From the NCBI GenBank assembly GCA_002928965.1, contig PERU01000016.1, forward strand, positions 1-64,000: a stretch of DNA of 64,000 nt, in the 5' to 3' direction. This DNA comes from Methylomonas sp. (GTDB lineage: Bacteria > Pseudomonadota > Gammaproteobacteria > Methylococcales > Methylomonadaceae). Positions 7,732-17,354 of this stretch are shown here, in pieces. The translations under genes were made by a program, and so were the position numbers. Numbering within the stretch: the first letter of the stretch is position 1; each line of letters begins with the position of its first letter. The notes below the pieces were generated by a model. The model ran no database searches and was not told the DNA's origin. It worked only from the letters and a program-made list of their open reading frames with translations.

Positions 7732-8778
7732 CTATTTAAAGCCGTTGGGATTTTGAGTCTGCCAGCGCCATACGTCTTCCATCATTTGTTTTAAATCTCT
7801 TTCCGCTGTCCAATTCAATTTTTCCCGGGCCAACTTGGGGTCAGCATAGCAGGCAGCCACATCACCGGGGCGTCTGGGGGTGATTTGGTAGGGCACGTCT
7901 TGTCCGGTTACGTGGCTAAAGGTGTTAACCATGTCTAAAACGCTATAGCCATTGCCGGTACCAAGATTAAAGGATTCACAAACCCCTTCTGTTTCAGATT
8001 TAGTCAGTAAATATTCCAGTGCCTTGATATGCCCATGAGCAAGATCAACCACATGAATGTAGTCACGCACCCCAGTACCGTCATGGGTGGCGTAGTCGTT
8101 TCCGAATACCGATAATACCGGCAGCTTGCCTATCGCAACTTGGGATAAATAGGGCATCAAATTGTTGGGAATGCCATTGGGGTCTTCGCCGATCAAGCCA
8201 CTGCTATGCGCACCGATAGGATTGAAATAGCGCAAAATAGCCATTTTCCAGGGGTGCTCTTGTTTATTAATGGCATCTGCAGCGCTGGTATCCCGGAGGA
8301 TTTCCTCAATAAACAGCTTGGTACGTCCATAAGGATTGGTGGCTTGTAATGGAAAACTTTCAGTGATCGGTACAGCGTGTGGGTCGCCATAGACAGTGGC
8401 AGAAGAACTGAACACCAGATTTTTGACGCGGTGTTCCGCCATTATTTCCAGCAAAACCAATGTGCTGTTGATGTTGTTTTGATAATAGCTGAGCGGTTGT
8501 TGACACGATTCACCGACGGCTTTTAGGCCCGCGAAATGGATGACCGCGTCGATGGGATATTCTTCAAAGACTTGGTTTAGTGAGGCAGCCGTTGTGACGT
8601 CAATCTGGTGAAATCTGATCGGCTTACCGGTGATTTTTTCCACTCGGCGAACTGACTCGAATTTGCTGTTACTCAGGTTATCGACAATGACGACATCAAA
8701 GCCATTATTTACCAGTTCTACGCAGGTATGGCTACCAATATAACCAGCACCGCCGGTCACTAGAATCGTGTTTGTCAT
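7732..8778 (-). CDS. galE: UDP-glucose 4-epimerase
   Basis: Interconverts UDP-glucose and UDP-galactose using tightly bound NAD, supplying galactose units for surface polysaccharide. The 348-residue SDR-type protein has the Rossmann motif TGGAGYIGS at 8-16, a DNLSNS loop, the catalytic serine in SSSATVYG near 125 and the YGRTK catalytic pair near 150. The substrate loop RYFNPIGAH is intact. It is 13 bases downstream of ttcA, probably in the same leftward transcript, and 8 bases from the convergent cyclase gene. Confidence 0.95.
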   Translation of the reverse strand: MTNTILVTGGAGYIGSHTCVELVNNGFDVVIVDNLSNSKFESVRRVEKITGKPIRFHQIDVTTAASLNQVFEEYPIDAVIHFAGLKAVGESCQQPLSYYQNNINSTLVLLEIMAEHRVKNLVFSSSATVYGDPHAVPITESFPLQATNPYGRTKLFIEEILRDTSAADAINKQEHPWKMAILRYFNPIGAHSSGLIGEDPNGIPNNLMPYLSQVAIGKLPVLSVFGNDYATHDGTGVRDYIHVVDLAHGHIKALEYLLTKSETEGVCESFNLGTGNGYSVLDMVNTFSHVTGQDVPYQITPRRPGDVAACYADPKLAREKLNWTAERDLKQMMEDVWRWQTQNPNGFK

Positions 8779-8791
8779 GGCTTAATCCTTG

Positions 8792-9649
8792 TTAGCGTTC
8801 GAGTATGTCCAGACCTGCTTCATCAGAAGGGATGCGGGCCTGGCTTGAATTAGGGTCTCGCTGCAAGCTGGCAAAATCAAATAACCCCGTATCGGCCATT
8901 TGTGAGGGTGCAATATTTTGCAAACTGGCAAAAATGGTTTCGATACGACCAGGGAATTGTTTATCCCAGCCATTCAGCATCTGCTTCATCGCCTTGCGTT
9001 GTAGGTTTTCCTGTGAGCCGCATAAGTTGCAAGGAATGATCGGGAATTTTTTGAAGGCTGCAAATCGGTTGATGTCTTTCTCACGGCAGTAGGCCAGTGG
9101 GCGAATGACAATGTTTTGCTTATCATCGCTGAGCAATTTCGGCGGCATGGCTTTCAGTTTGCCGGCATAGAACATGTTCAGAAAAAAAGTTTCGATAATA
9201 TCGTCACGATGATGGCCTAGGGCAATTTTGGTGATGTTATGTTCTTTGGCAAAGCCGTACAAGGTGCCGCGACGAAGTCTGGAGCATAAGCTGCAGGTAG
9301 TCTTGCCTTCAGGAATGATGCTTTTGACGATACTATACGTATCATGCTCGATGATGTGAAACGGCACACCGATAGCTTTCAGATATTCCGGAAGTACATG
9401 TTCAGGAAATCCTGGCTGTTTTTGATCCAGATTGACTGCAATGATATCGAAATCGATAGGTGCGGTTTTCTGCAGATTCAGCAGAATATCCAGCATGGTG
9501 TAAGAGTCCTTGCCACCGGACAGGCACACCATCACCTTGTCACCCTGTTCGATCATATTGAAGTCGGCGATGGCTTCGCCTACACAACGGCGCAGGCGTT
9601 TCTGCAGTTTATTGAATTGGGTGCGGGATTTTTGTTCTAAGTCAGACAT
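8792..9649 (-). CDS. ttcA: tRNA 2-thiocytidine synthetase
   Basis: Thiolates C32 of certain tRNAs, using ATP to activate the base and an iron-sulfur cluster to carry sulfur. The PP-loop SGGKDS lies near residue 45. Two cysteine pairs that hold the cluster are seen, CSLC near 120 and CNLC near 210. The LGHHRDD motif of the family is also present. Length of 285 is slightly below the E. coli protein. It lies between the fabB terminator and galE, transcribed leftward. Confidence 0.93.
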   Translation of the reverse strand: MSDLEQKSRTQFNKLQKRLRRCVGEAIADFNMIEQGDKVMVCLSGGKDSYTMLDILLNLQKTAPIDFDIIAVNLDQKQPGFPEHVLPEYLKAIGVPFHIIEHDTYSIVKSIIPEGKTTCSLCSRLRRGTLYGFAKEHNITKIALGHHRDDIIETFFLNMFYAGKLKAMPPKLLSDDKQNIVIRPLAYCREKDINRFAAFKKFPIIPCNLCGSQENLQRKAMKQMLNGWDKQFPGRIETIFASLQNIAPSQMADTGLFDFASLQRDPNSSQARIPSDEAGLDILER

Positions 9650-9651
9650 TA

Positions 9652-9692
9652 CAGAAAATAAATAGCCAAGGCGGGAATGAATGCCTTGGCTA
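9652..9692 (-). terminator. Rho-independent terminator after fabA-fabB
   Basis: On the minus strand TAGCCAAGGC pairs perfectly with GCCTTGGCTA (10 bp, 10-base loop) and runs into TTTATTTT. It starts 6 bases past the fabB stop and ends just before the ttcA start, so it closes the fabA-fabB operon. Confidence 0.85.
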
Positions 9693-9697
9693 AACGA

Positions 9698-10918
9698 TTA
9701 GCCATTAAAACGCTGGAAAATCAGCGTGGCGTTAGTGCCGCCAAAGCCGAAACTATTAGACATAATGGTATTCAACGTCACGTTCTCCTGAAAGCTGCGG
9801 ACGATAGGAATGCCTGTGGCCAGTGGATCCAGGTCGTTGATGTTGGCGGAAGCGCTGAGGAAATTTTCCTGCATCATCAATAAGGAATAGATGGCCTCAT
9901 TAACGCCGGCTGCACCCAGGGCGTGACCAGTGAGTGATTTAGTTGAGCTGACTGCTGGTACGCTATCGTTGCCAAAAACTGTGCGCAAGGCTTCCAGTTC
10001 ACGGGTGTCTCCAACCGGCGTACTGGTGCCGTGAGCATTGATATAATCAATTTTGTCATTGACAGTGGACATGGCTTGTTGCATGCAGCGCACAGCACCC
10101 TCGCCGGAGGGTTGTACCATGTCATAGCCATCGGACGTTGCGCCATAACCCACTAGTTCAGCGTAAATTTTGGCACCTCGGGCTTTGGCATGTTCCAGTT
10201 CTTCTATGACCAGCACGCCGCCGCCACCGGAAATCACAAAACCGTCACGAGTCTCGTCATAAGGTCTGGATGCTGTGGCTGGTGCGTCGTTATATTTGGA
10301 CGACAGAGCACCCATGGCATCAAACAACACCGACATGGTCCAGTGTAATTCTTCACCGCCACCGGCAAAAACCACGTCTTGCTTGTTAAGTTGAATCAAT
10401 TCCATGGCATGACCAATGCAATGCGCACTGGTGGCGCAAGCCGAGCTAATGCTGTAGTTGACGCCTTTGATTTTGAACGGTGTGGCCAAGCATGCGGTAT
10501 TGGTGCTGGACATGGTGCGCGGCACCATGTATGGACCAACTTTTTTGATACCTTTGGAGCGAAGAATATCCGCTGCTTCAACAAGGTTGGAGGTAGAGGG
10601 TCCACCGGAACCCATTACCAAACCTGTTCGGAAATTTGAGACTTGATCGTCTTCCAGTCCGGAATCGGCAATAGCCTGTTCCATGGCCAGATAGTTGTAA
10701 GCCGCGCCGTCACCCATGAATCGCTTGATTTTCCGATCAATGACCTCATCCAGATCCAGGTTGATGGGGCCATGGACATGGCTTCTAAATCCCATCTCTT
10801 TGTAAACGTCCGCATGCACGATACCTGAGCGGCCATTCTTGAGAGAATCGACGACTTCATCCCGAGTGTTGCCGATGCTGGAGACTATTCCCAATCCTGT
10901 TACAACTGCGCGTCTCAT
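9698..10918 (-). CDS. fabB: 3-oxoacyl-ACP synthase I
   Basis: Condenses malonyl-ACP with acyl-ACP. FabB is the form needed to elongate the cis-3-decenoyl chain made by FabA, so it commits carbon to unsaturated fatty acids. The thiolase-fold enzyme has the nucleophile in SSACATSAH near residue 160, the first histidine in [12 protein letters not shown] near 295 and the second in [14 protein letters not shown] near 330. The start at 10918 ([10 protein letters not shown]) is chosen over an in-frame ATG 14 codons upstream because family proteins begin there and it leaves a 10-base gap to fabA. The result is 406 residues, the usual size. Confidence 0.95.
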   Translation of the reverse strand: MRRAVVTGLGIVSSIGNTRDEVVDSLKNGRSGIVHADVYKEMGFRSHVHGPINLDLDEVIDRKIKRFMGDGAAYNYLAMEQAIADSGLEDDQVSNFRTGLVMGSGGPSTSNLVEAADILRSKGIKKVGPYMVPRTMSSTNTACLATPFKIKGVNYSISSACATSAHCIGHAMELIQLNKQDVVFAGGGEELHWTMSVLFDAMGALSSKYNDAPATASRPYDETRDGFVISGGGGVLVIEELEHAKARGAKIYAELVGYGATSDGYDMVQPSGEGAVRCMQQAMSTVNDKIDYINAHGTSTPVGDTRELEALRTVFGNDSVPAVSSTKSLTGHALGAAGVNEAIYSLLMMQENFLSASANINDLDPLATGIPIVRSFQENVTLNTIMSNSFGFGGTNATLIFQRFNG

Positions 10919-10928
10919 CGACAGGCCC

Positions 10929-11444
10929 TTAAAAATCTTGAGTTGAAGTAAACAGACCAACCCTTAAGTCAGTCGCCTCGTATATTTGTTTGCCGTCAAC
11001 TTCCATGGTGGCATCGGCAATGCCCATCACCAACTTACGCAAAATCACCCGTTTCAGATCGATTTTGTAAGTCACTTTTTTAGCTGTGGGTAACACTTGG
11101 CCAGTGAATTTAACTTCTCCGCAACCTAAAGCACGGCCTTTACCAGGGCCACCCATCCAGCATAGATAAAAACCGACCAATTGCCACATGGCATCCAGCC
11201 CCAGACAACCCGGCATAACAGGATCCCCTTGAAAATGGCAATCAAAAAACCATAAGTCGGGGGTAATATCGAGTTCAGCAATGATTTCGCCCTTACCGTA
11301 TTTGCCACCTTCATCCGACATGTGCACAATGCGGTCCATCATCAACATAGGGGGTAGAGGAAGTTGCGCGTTTTTGGGGCCGTATAATTCACCGCGCCCA
11401 GACATCAATAATTCATCGCGCGTGAAACTGTGCTGTTTCTCCAT
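10929..11444 (-). CDS. fabA: 3-hydroxydecanoyl-ACP dehydratase/isomerase
   Basis: Dehydrates 3-hydroxydecanoyl-ACP and isomerises the product to cis-3-decenoyl-ACP, the branch point of anaerobic-type unsaturated fatty acid synthesis. The 171-residue hotdog protein has the catalytic histidine in [13 protein letters not shown] near 70 and the aspartate in GLDAMWQ near 84. It is first in an operon with fabB. A TTGACA hexamer occurs at 11502-11507 on the minus strand, but no good -10 box follows at the right distance, so no promoter is called. Confidence 0.96.
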   Translation of the reverse strand: MEKQHSFTRDELLMSGRGELYGPKNAQLPLPPMLMMDRIVHMSDEGGKYGKGEIIAELDITPDLWFFDCHFQGDPVMPGCLGLDAMWQLVGFYLCWMGGPGKGRALGCGEVKFTGQVLPTAKKVTYKIDLKRVILRKLVMGIADATMEVDGKQIYEATDLRVGLFTSTQDF

Positions 11445-11984
11445 TTTTGATATTTACCTGCTACGTATAAGCTGAAAATTGCGGCCATTATCCAATAAGC
11501 CTGTCAAAAAATCAGCTCAATTTTTTTAGCACAATGGAACCCCACAACAAATGCGGGGTTTAGAGAGGGTGCGTCATTAGAATGATGGAGTATTGATAGG
11601 GTTTTTTTTCGCTCTATCACTACAAATCTAACCTTGTCTACGAATGATATCTTTCGCACTTTAAATTGAGGCGTATCTGTTCTCCAGCCCCTTTTCTAAA
11701 GAAGGGAGAGTAATTCGTGCTTTGGTAATACCAGAATCTCTGGACGCTATTTGCAACCAAATCTTTAGGCTATTATTTATTCACACCCATGTTGCACCAT
11801 CGCAGCCATTTAGATTGCTGGAAACAGACATTTCAGCTCGAGTTTTGAGATTCTGTAAGGCAATGCGGATAATTTTATTGCGTTTGGTTTATTTGTAGGT
11901 TCAGACAGTTCAGACTCAAATCGAGTCGCCAATATCTGATCGGCTGGTATGCTCTGTCTAAACGTATGCTTCCAAGGCCTCGCC
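11445..11984. other. Intergenic region, no gene recognised
   Basis: About 540 bases between the fabA start and the small Trp-rich gene. Reading frames here are short and show no family sequence. A short hairpin with CCCTT/AAGGG arms lies near 11690-11707, and AACCCC/GGGGTT arms lie near 11537-11560 without a following T run. Promoters for fabA and for the rightward gene at 11985 must lie here, but none is clear. Confidence 0.5.
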
Positions 11985-12221
11985 ATGCCAACCGCCAAAC
12001 CACCCAGGCTAAATCCAAACAAACTGTTGCTGAGCAAATGGACTGCCGTTGCGCCGCAACACAAGGAAAAGCACTTTATCGTCAGTAAATTACTGCTGCC
12101 AGATGACCCGGACGCGCCGCTGGAAATGATCGAACTGGAGGCGGTGTTTAGCAAACGAACGCAAATCATGCCGTGGCGGGATTTGCGCGATATCGAGATC
12201 TGGCGCCAGGGCTGGCTTTAA
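11985..12221 (+). CDS. Small Trp-rich protein, TIGR02450 family
   Basis: A 78-residue protein of unknown function with the recognisable TIGR02450 pattern: KWTAV, then KEKHF, an LEAVFSKR segment, and a closing MPWRDLRD...WRQGW block. This family is often encoded next to photolyase/cryptochrome genes, and here it lies 3 bases before a broken photolyase gene. The start at 11985 (MPTAKPP) is chosen because the 12 residues above it do not resemble the family. GC content rises here compared with the flanking spacer. Confidence 0.82.
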   Translation: MPTAKPPRLNPNKLLLSKWTAVAPQHKEKHFIVSKLLLPDDPDAPLEMIELEAVFSKRTQIMPWRDLRDIEIWRQGWL

Positions 12222-12224
12222 ACG

Positions 12225-12977
12225 ATGAGCCATCACCTGGTCTGGTTTAAGCGCGACCTGCGGGTGCATGACCATGCGCAGCTGCTGCACGCCAGCCGCA
12301 ACGGACCGGTACTATGCTTGTTTATCATCGAACCCAGCCTTTGGCGGCAGCCGATGCCGCCACGCAACACTATCAGTTTTTACGCGAAAGCCTGCTTGAT
12401 TTGGATGCTGCCTTGCGCAAACGCGGCGGCGGTTTGCGTATTGAAGTCGGTGAGGCAGTGGACGTGTTGGAACGGCTTTGGCAAGAATCCACATTCTCGG
12501 CTTTGTATTCGCACCAGGAAACCGGCAACTGGCCGAGCTTTCAGCGCGATCTGGCGGTACAACGCTTGTGCCGGTCGCATAGCTTAAAGTGGCATGAATT
12601 TGCACAATTCGGCGTGGTGCGGCGTTTGCAAAATCGCAACGTCTGGCAAGCGAACTGGGAAGCATTGATGGCCAAGCCGTGTCTTGATCCCCCGACGGCC
12701 CTTGGCTAGCACCACCGCATCCGCCCATACTCCCCGCGCCACACCCCCTTAGGCTTAGTCCAACCCGACCCACCGCTGCGTCAAAGAGGCGGTCGCCGCC
12801 AACAAACAAGCCCGCGACCACGATCCGCAAGGGTATTTTGTCAGACATTGGCGGCCGGCCTTACGCCGGGTGCCGCCGGAATGGTTGTTCGAACCGTGGC
12901 GGATGCCGTTAAAACTGCAACAGCAATGCGGCGTCACTGTCGGTGTCGATATTGCGCTTTCAGGTTCAGCATGTTGA
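12225..12977 (+). pseudogene. Degraded photolyase/cryptochrome-family gene
   Basis: Remains of a DNA photolyase/cryptochrome. The first frame begins MSHHLVWFKRDLRVHDH, the family N-terminus, and runs to LFIIEPSLWRQP. A one-base deletion near 12352 then shifts the frame; the next frame carries DAATQHYQFLRESLLDLD and the rest of the antenna domain to about 12709. A further frame gives LGLVQPDPPLRQRGG, which then joins directly near 12795 to the far C-terminal block HDPQGYFVRHWRPALRRVPPEW and FEPWRMP. Roughly 200 codons of the FAD-binding domain are missing. The reading ends at a stop at 12977. No functional enzyme can be made. Confidence 0.85.
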
Positions 12978-13241
12978 GTACCAGTCTCCTGGCGAATGGC
13001 GACAAGTTGATCCTAACGAACATGAACACTCGAAATTACCCCAGTCAATGACTTTCACAGTAACGAGTCATGGTTTTTCCACGCCTCCTTTTCTTCAGTT
13101 GACGTGTTTTTTGTCGAAGTCCTACGTGCCAGCAAAGCCTACAGGATCTTTAGGTATTGAAATTGCTTAAATTGATTTCGTTATCGCCAACTGCGAACAT
13201 ATACCTGCAATTCTCCCTTCAGATACATTAGGAAAACAACC

Positions 13242-14483
13242 ATGAAAGTTCGATGTTTGCTGCTTATCTTCATAGTGCTGATGCAGGCGTGTGCTGAAAA
13301 CCATAGTGCCCAGTCGGGCGCAGTGAAGGCAATAGTCGTTAGCCCGAATACTGAGCAAAAGGCATGCGCCGATACCTCAAAACCCGATCGGGATTGCTCT
13401 AAAACGGTTTCTGCCACTTTTTCCAGGCAAGGTAAGCTTTGGTTGGCGTGGGTGCAAAACGAGCATGTTTTCGTGCAATCATCTCCGGACAAAGGCATGA
13501 CTTATTCCGCTCCGGTGATGGTTAATTTAAAGCCTGAGCCAGTCATTGCCCATGACGAATATCGTCCCAAAATCCAGCTGGATAACCAGGATAATATTTA
13601 TCTGACCTGGACACGTAGTCTGGAAAAACGCCATACCGGCCATATCCGCTTCAGTCGTTCGCTGGATGGCGGAATGACTTTTTCTGAACCCGTTACCGTT
13701 AACGATAATTTGGAGGAGATCAGTCATCGCTTCGATAGTTTGGTTGTTGGTGATAATGGCGAAATATTCGTCGCGTGGCTGGATGCTCGCGACAAGGTCA
13801 AAGCCACTGCAACCGGTGAAGAGTATTTGGGTACCGCGTTATATTACGCTTGGTCCGATAACCGGGGTGACAGTTTTAATGCCAATAAACTTGCTGCTGC
13901 TCATACTTGCGAATGCTGCAGGCTTGGAACGGCAATCGATAACGATAACCTGCCGATTGTGGTTTGGAGACATGTGTTTCCCGGCGGTATTCGCGACCAT
14001 GCACTGCAGAAATTTACCGATTGGAATCAACCCGGTGAGGTAAGGCGGTTAGGCAACGAGAACTGGAAAATCGATGCCTGTCCGCACCATGGTCCCGCTT
14101 TGGCTGTGGGGGAAGACGGTAGCTACCATGCCACTTGGTTTAGCGCAGAAGAATCAAAATCCGGTTTGTTTTATGCGCACTCTAAAGACCGGGGCTTAAG
14201 CTTTTCGCCCGCTATGCACTTTGGCGGAAAGAGTGCCAAGCATCCGCATGTTGCGGTTAAAGGGCAGCAGGTGGCGATTGCTTGGCAGGAATTCGATGGC
14301 AGCAATACCTCGATCAATTTGTTGCTGTCTTTTGATGGCGGTAATCATTGGTCCGCACCAAAACAAATCGGTCAAACCGCAGAAACTGCCGATTACGCTT
14401 TTTTGCTGGCCGGAAATGACGGGATTTATTTATCTTGGCAGACTCATCAGGGTTTTAGATTTAAAGCTATTAGCCAGCTTTAA
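13242..14483 (+). CDS. Asp-box (BNR) repeat lipoprotein with CECC motif
   Basis: A 413-residue secreted protein of the sialidase-like beta-propeller superfamily. The N-terminus is a lipoprotein-type signal with Cys17 after LMQA, a slightly imperfect lipobox. Five Asp-box motifs of the S-x-D-x-G-x-(T/S)-(F/Y/W) type occur near residues 80, 140, 205, 314 and 365. There is no obvious sialidase catalytic arginine triad, so enzymatic sialidase activity is doubtful. Unusual features are CECC at 223-226 and CPHHGP at 280-285, which could bind a metal such as copper. It lies 349 bases upstream of a TonB-dependent receptor on the same strand, suggesting a joint uptake role; this is inference. Confidence 0.75.
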   Translation: MKVRCLLLIFIVLMQACAENHSAQSGAVKAIVVSPNTEQKACADTSKPDRDCSKTVSATFSRQGKLWLAWVQNEHVFVQSSPDKGMTYSAPVMVNLKPEPVIAHDEYRPKIQLDNQDNIYLTWTRSLEKRHTGHIRFSRSLDGGMTFSEPVTVNDNLEEISHRFDSLVVGDNGEIFVAWLDARDKVKATATGEEYLGTALYYAWSDNRGDSFNANKLAAAHTCECCRLGTAIDNDNLPIVVWRHVFPGGIRDHALQKFTDWNQPGEVRRLGNENWKIDACPHHGPALAVGEDGSYHATWFSAEESKSGLFYAHSKDRGLSFSPAMHFGGKSAKHPHVAVKGQQVAIAWQEFDGSNTSINLLLSFDGGNHWSAPKQIGQTAETADYAFLLAGNDGIYLSWQTHQGFRFKAISQL

Positions 14484-14832
14484 TGGGTGTGCAGTTATTT
14501 AACGTAGTTTAATAAGTTATGTTGGCGACACTATGCGATACGTTTAACAGATTTAGTTTTTGAAGCCATCGTTTGCGACCTAAGTAGCGCCAGATTACTG
14601 AGTGATTGCGTGATATGGCGCACTAGTAAAGAAAAAGTAGGTTAAATAACATAAAAAATTATGAATGCTTAGCGGATATTAGCCAATTTTAAAAAAATGA
14701 AGGAGTTAAGTTATTGTAAATAAAAAGCAATCGCATTGCGGCCTAATCTTTGCTCAGTGTAGGGGCAATCTCAGCAGTCCTTCTGAACGATTCTTGCTGA
14801 GAAAGAATTCACTAATTTAGGAAACACCGTAC
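14484..14832. other. Intergenic region upstream of the TonB-dependent receptor
   Basis: 349 bases without a gene. The only clear structure is an inverted repeat at 14770-14801 with CTCAGCA/TGCTGAG arms and an 18-base centre, about 30 bases before the receptor start, where it would fold in the mRNA leader. No cobalamin riboswitch or clear Fur box was recognised. The remainder is AT-rich and probably holds the receptor promoter. Confidence 0.4.
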
Positions 14833-17178
14833 ATGCATAAGAAAAATAAAATAACGTCGGCCATCATGTTACTGCCGGGCGTCATCTTATCCCCGGCAAG
14901 TGTTATTGCTGCGCCTCCAAGCGATACCGGAACGATTAAGCTGGAGGCGGTAGAAGTGACTTCTACCGAAGGTCAGTTGTTTCCCAAAACAGCAAAGGCA
15001 ACCCCAACTTACGAAGTGCAAATTAAAGAAGTTGACAAATTCATCAATGCCACCACCGTGGAAGACTATCTCAGGTTTTCGCCTTCTCTGAATGTCCGTA
15101 AGCGCTATATTGGTGACCCTAACGGTTCATTGGGCATGCGTGGTTCCAATGTGTTTCAAACCGCGCATACCATGGTATTTGCCGATGGCATGCCTCTGCA
15201 TAACCCTCTTCGCACAACCTTCAATGGCGCGCCCCGGTGGTCAATGGTTGCGCCTTCTGAAGTTGAATCGGCCGATGTGCTTTATGGGCCGTTTTCCGCG
15301 CAGTATGGTGGTAACTCCTTTGGTGGCGTGGTGAATCTGAATACTCGTATGCCGGACAAGTTTGAAGCCCATCTGGATGCCATGGGCATGTTTCAAACTA
15401 TGCAACGCGGCGGACGTAACGATACGTTGACCGGTTATAAAACCAATATTTCAGCAGGTAATCGTTTCGATAAATTCAGCATTTTCGGGTTTTATAACCG
15501 CCTGGAAAATGAAGGTCAGCCGATGACGCCGCGTACCACGGCTTTATCTGGTGTGGGAGGAACAGCAGTGAATGGGCCGTTTAACGAGTCGCAGCCTAAT
15601 ACATCGCCGGGCATTTACTATGGCGACGATGGCCTAGCCAGAACCACAACCGACTTGTTTAAAGTCAAAATGGGCTACGACTTTACGCCGGATTTGCAGG
15701 GGCGTTTTACCGTGGCCTACGAGGAGCGTCTCAGCGAAACCAACGATCCGCTGAGTTTGTTGAAAGATGCATCGGGCAATACGCTTTGGGGAGGGGCGAA
15801 CGCGGCAACAGGTGCTAGTGCAAACACCACTTACAACTTGGCCGGCAGGAGGTTTATAGTGCCGGGCTCGGCTTTCAATGTCTCAGAATCCGAGCGCCAG
15901 ACCATCAATTTAGGCATGGGCTTAAAAGGCAAAATATCCAACGATTGGAGTATCGATACCAACGCCAGTTATTACGATGCGTTTCGTGATAAATCCGTGT
16001 CGTCTTCACTAAATCCTGCTCATCCTTTAAATCAAAATAAAGGCCAAGTTAACGATGTCGATGCTTGGTGGGCCAATTACGATCTGAAACTGTCTAACGA
16101 TAATTTCCTGAATAACAAAGATTTGTCGTTTATGGGGGGTTATCAGTTCAATCATGCCTCCTTGAACAACAAGACCTTCAATAGCAATAATTACACAGAG
16201 GGTTCACGGGCGGGTATTACAAATAATAGCGGCGGCTCCACCCAAACCAATAGCGTTTTTTCTCAATTGGAATGGCGGTTTTTACAAGACTGGGCCGTGA
16301 TGGCTGGTGCCCGTGTTGATAACTGGCAAACGATTGATGGGCATGTCTACGATTACACTCTGACAAACGCTGCGCTTCGTGAACAAAATTATGCTGACCG
16401 CGACGCTACTCGGATTTCTCCGAAAGCCTCCTTGGAATTCTCTCCCGATTTATGGACGTTCAGATACTCGTTCTCCAAAGCGTATCGTTTTCCAATAGCT
16501 GAGGAAATGTTCCTGAGTAACTCGCGTTTCAATAGCACTTCGGTTTCATATCCTGGCCTAGGGCCGGAAAACGGTTATTTCCATAACTTTATGATGCAGT
16601 ACGATATTTCGCGCGGTTTTATCCGAGCCAATTTTTTCTACGATTTGATTAACGATGAAATTGCCAATACTGTGCAAAACTTCGGCAACGTTGCTGTCAC
16701 AACCTTCCAACCGATTGGCAAGACCGAAACCATCGGGGTTGATTTGACCTTTCAGCAGAACCAGTTGTTTGGTATTCCGCTCGATTTCATGGTGAATGGT
16801 ACATTCATGAATAAGCAAATCGTCGAAAATAGTCGAAATACTGCATTGGTAGGTAATGAATGGGACAGGATACCCAAGTTGCAGGTGAATACCTCGGCAA
16901 CCTACCATATTCTGCCGGTTTGGGATTTTGCCGCTTCAGTGCGCTATCGTAGCGATGTGTTTCAACGCTTGGACAACAGCGATACCCAATCCAACGTGTT
17001 CGGCGGCACCGACGAATACACTTTTGTCGATCTAAAAACCAATTACCAGCTGCCGACCTACCATAATTTGCGGAGTACTCTTTCGGTTGGTATCGATAAT
17101 GTGTTAAATCAAAATGTCTACGAAAACCATCCATTACCACAAAGAACTTACTTTGTGAAAGCCTCTTTTGATTATTAA
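14833..17178 (+). CDS. TonB-dependent outer-membrane receptor
   Basis: A 781-residue outer-membrane beta-barrel that takes up a scarce ligand using energy from TonB-ExbBD. A signal peptide is cleaved near residue 27 (VIAAPP). The plug domain covers about 45-175 and shows LRFSPSLNVRKRY and GMRGSN followed by the GPFSAQYGGNSFGGVVN segment. The rest is a 22-strand barrel ending in an aromatic C-terminus, FVKASFDY. The ligand cannot be read from sequence: the loops are Asn/Thr-rich, and the upstream CECC lipoprotein hints at metal or metallophore. No sigma/anti-sigma extension is present at the N-terminus. Confidence 0.9.
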   Translation: MHKKNKITSAIMLLPGVILSPASVIAAPPSDTGTIKLEAVEVTSTEGQLFPKTAKATPTYEVQIKEVDKFINATTVEDYLRFSPSLNVRKRYIGDPNGSLGMRGSNVFQTAHTMVFADGMPLHNPLRTTFNGAPRWSMVAPSEVESADVLYGPFSAQYGGNSFGGVVNLNTRMPDKFEAHLDAMGMFQTMQRGGRNDTLTGYKTNISAGNRFDKFSIFGFYNRLENEGQPMTPRTTALSGVGGTAVNGPFNESQPNTSPGIYYGDDGLARTTTDLFKVKMGYDFTPDLQGRFTVAYEERLSETNDPLSLLKDASGNTLWGGANAATGASANTTYNLAGRRFIVPGSAFNVSESERQTINLGMGLKGKISNDWSIDTNASYYDAFRDKSVSSSLNPAHPLNQNKGQVNDVDAWWANYDLKLSNDNFLNNKDLSFMGGYQFNHASLNNKTFNSNNYTEGSRAGITNNSGGSTQTNSVFSQLEWRFLQDWAVMAGARVDNWQTIDGHVYDYTLTNAALREQNYADRDATRISPKASLEFSPDLWTFRYSFSKAYRFPIAEEMFLSNSRFNSTSVSYPGLGPENGYFHNFMMQYDISRGFIRANFFYDLINDEIANTVQNFGNVAVTTFQPIGKTETIGVDLTFQQNQLFGIPLDFMVNGTFMNKQIVENSRNTALVGNEWDRIPKLQVNTSATYHILPVWDFAASVRYRSDVFQRLDNSDTQSNVFGGTDEYTFVDLKTNYQLPTYHNLRSTLSVGIDNVLNQNVYENHPLPQRTYFVKASFDY

Positions 17179-17354
17179 TCGATTGTACGCTCTGCATAAC
17201 GATCACGAGGTGAATGCATAGCCCCTCTGGGAATGAAGGGCAGTATGGTGGGAGCGACGTCGTCTTCGTTGTGAAGATGGCGTCGATTACCATATGACCT
17301 ACCCTGAGTATTAATCGGAAATGGTGAATTAGGAGGACTATTCAGCGCAAAAGC

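Noticed and set aside
11810-12169. Leftward 119-codon frame near the Trp-rich gene
   Set aside because: Its second half is antisense to the conserved TIGR02450 frame and the rest is low-complexity Ser/Gly.
12312-12848. Leftward 178-codon frame over the broken photolyase
   Set aside because: GC-rich shadow of the photolyase remains; the forward fragments match a known family and this one does not.
13242-14483. True sialidase function for the Asp-box lipoprotein
   Set aside because: Asp boxes only define the propeller fold; the sialidase catalytic residues were not found.
14484-14832. Cobalamin riboswitch or Fur box before the TonB receptor
   Set aside because: Only one hairpin is present and no consensus aptamer or Fur motif could be aligned.
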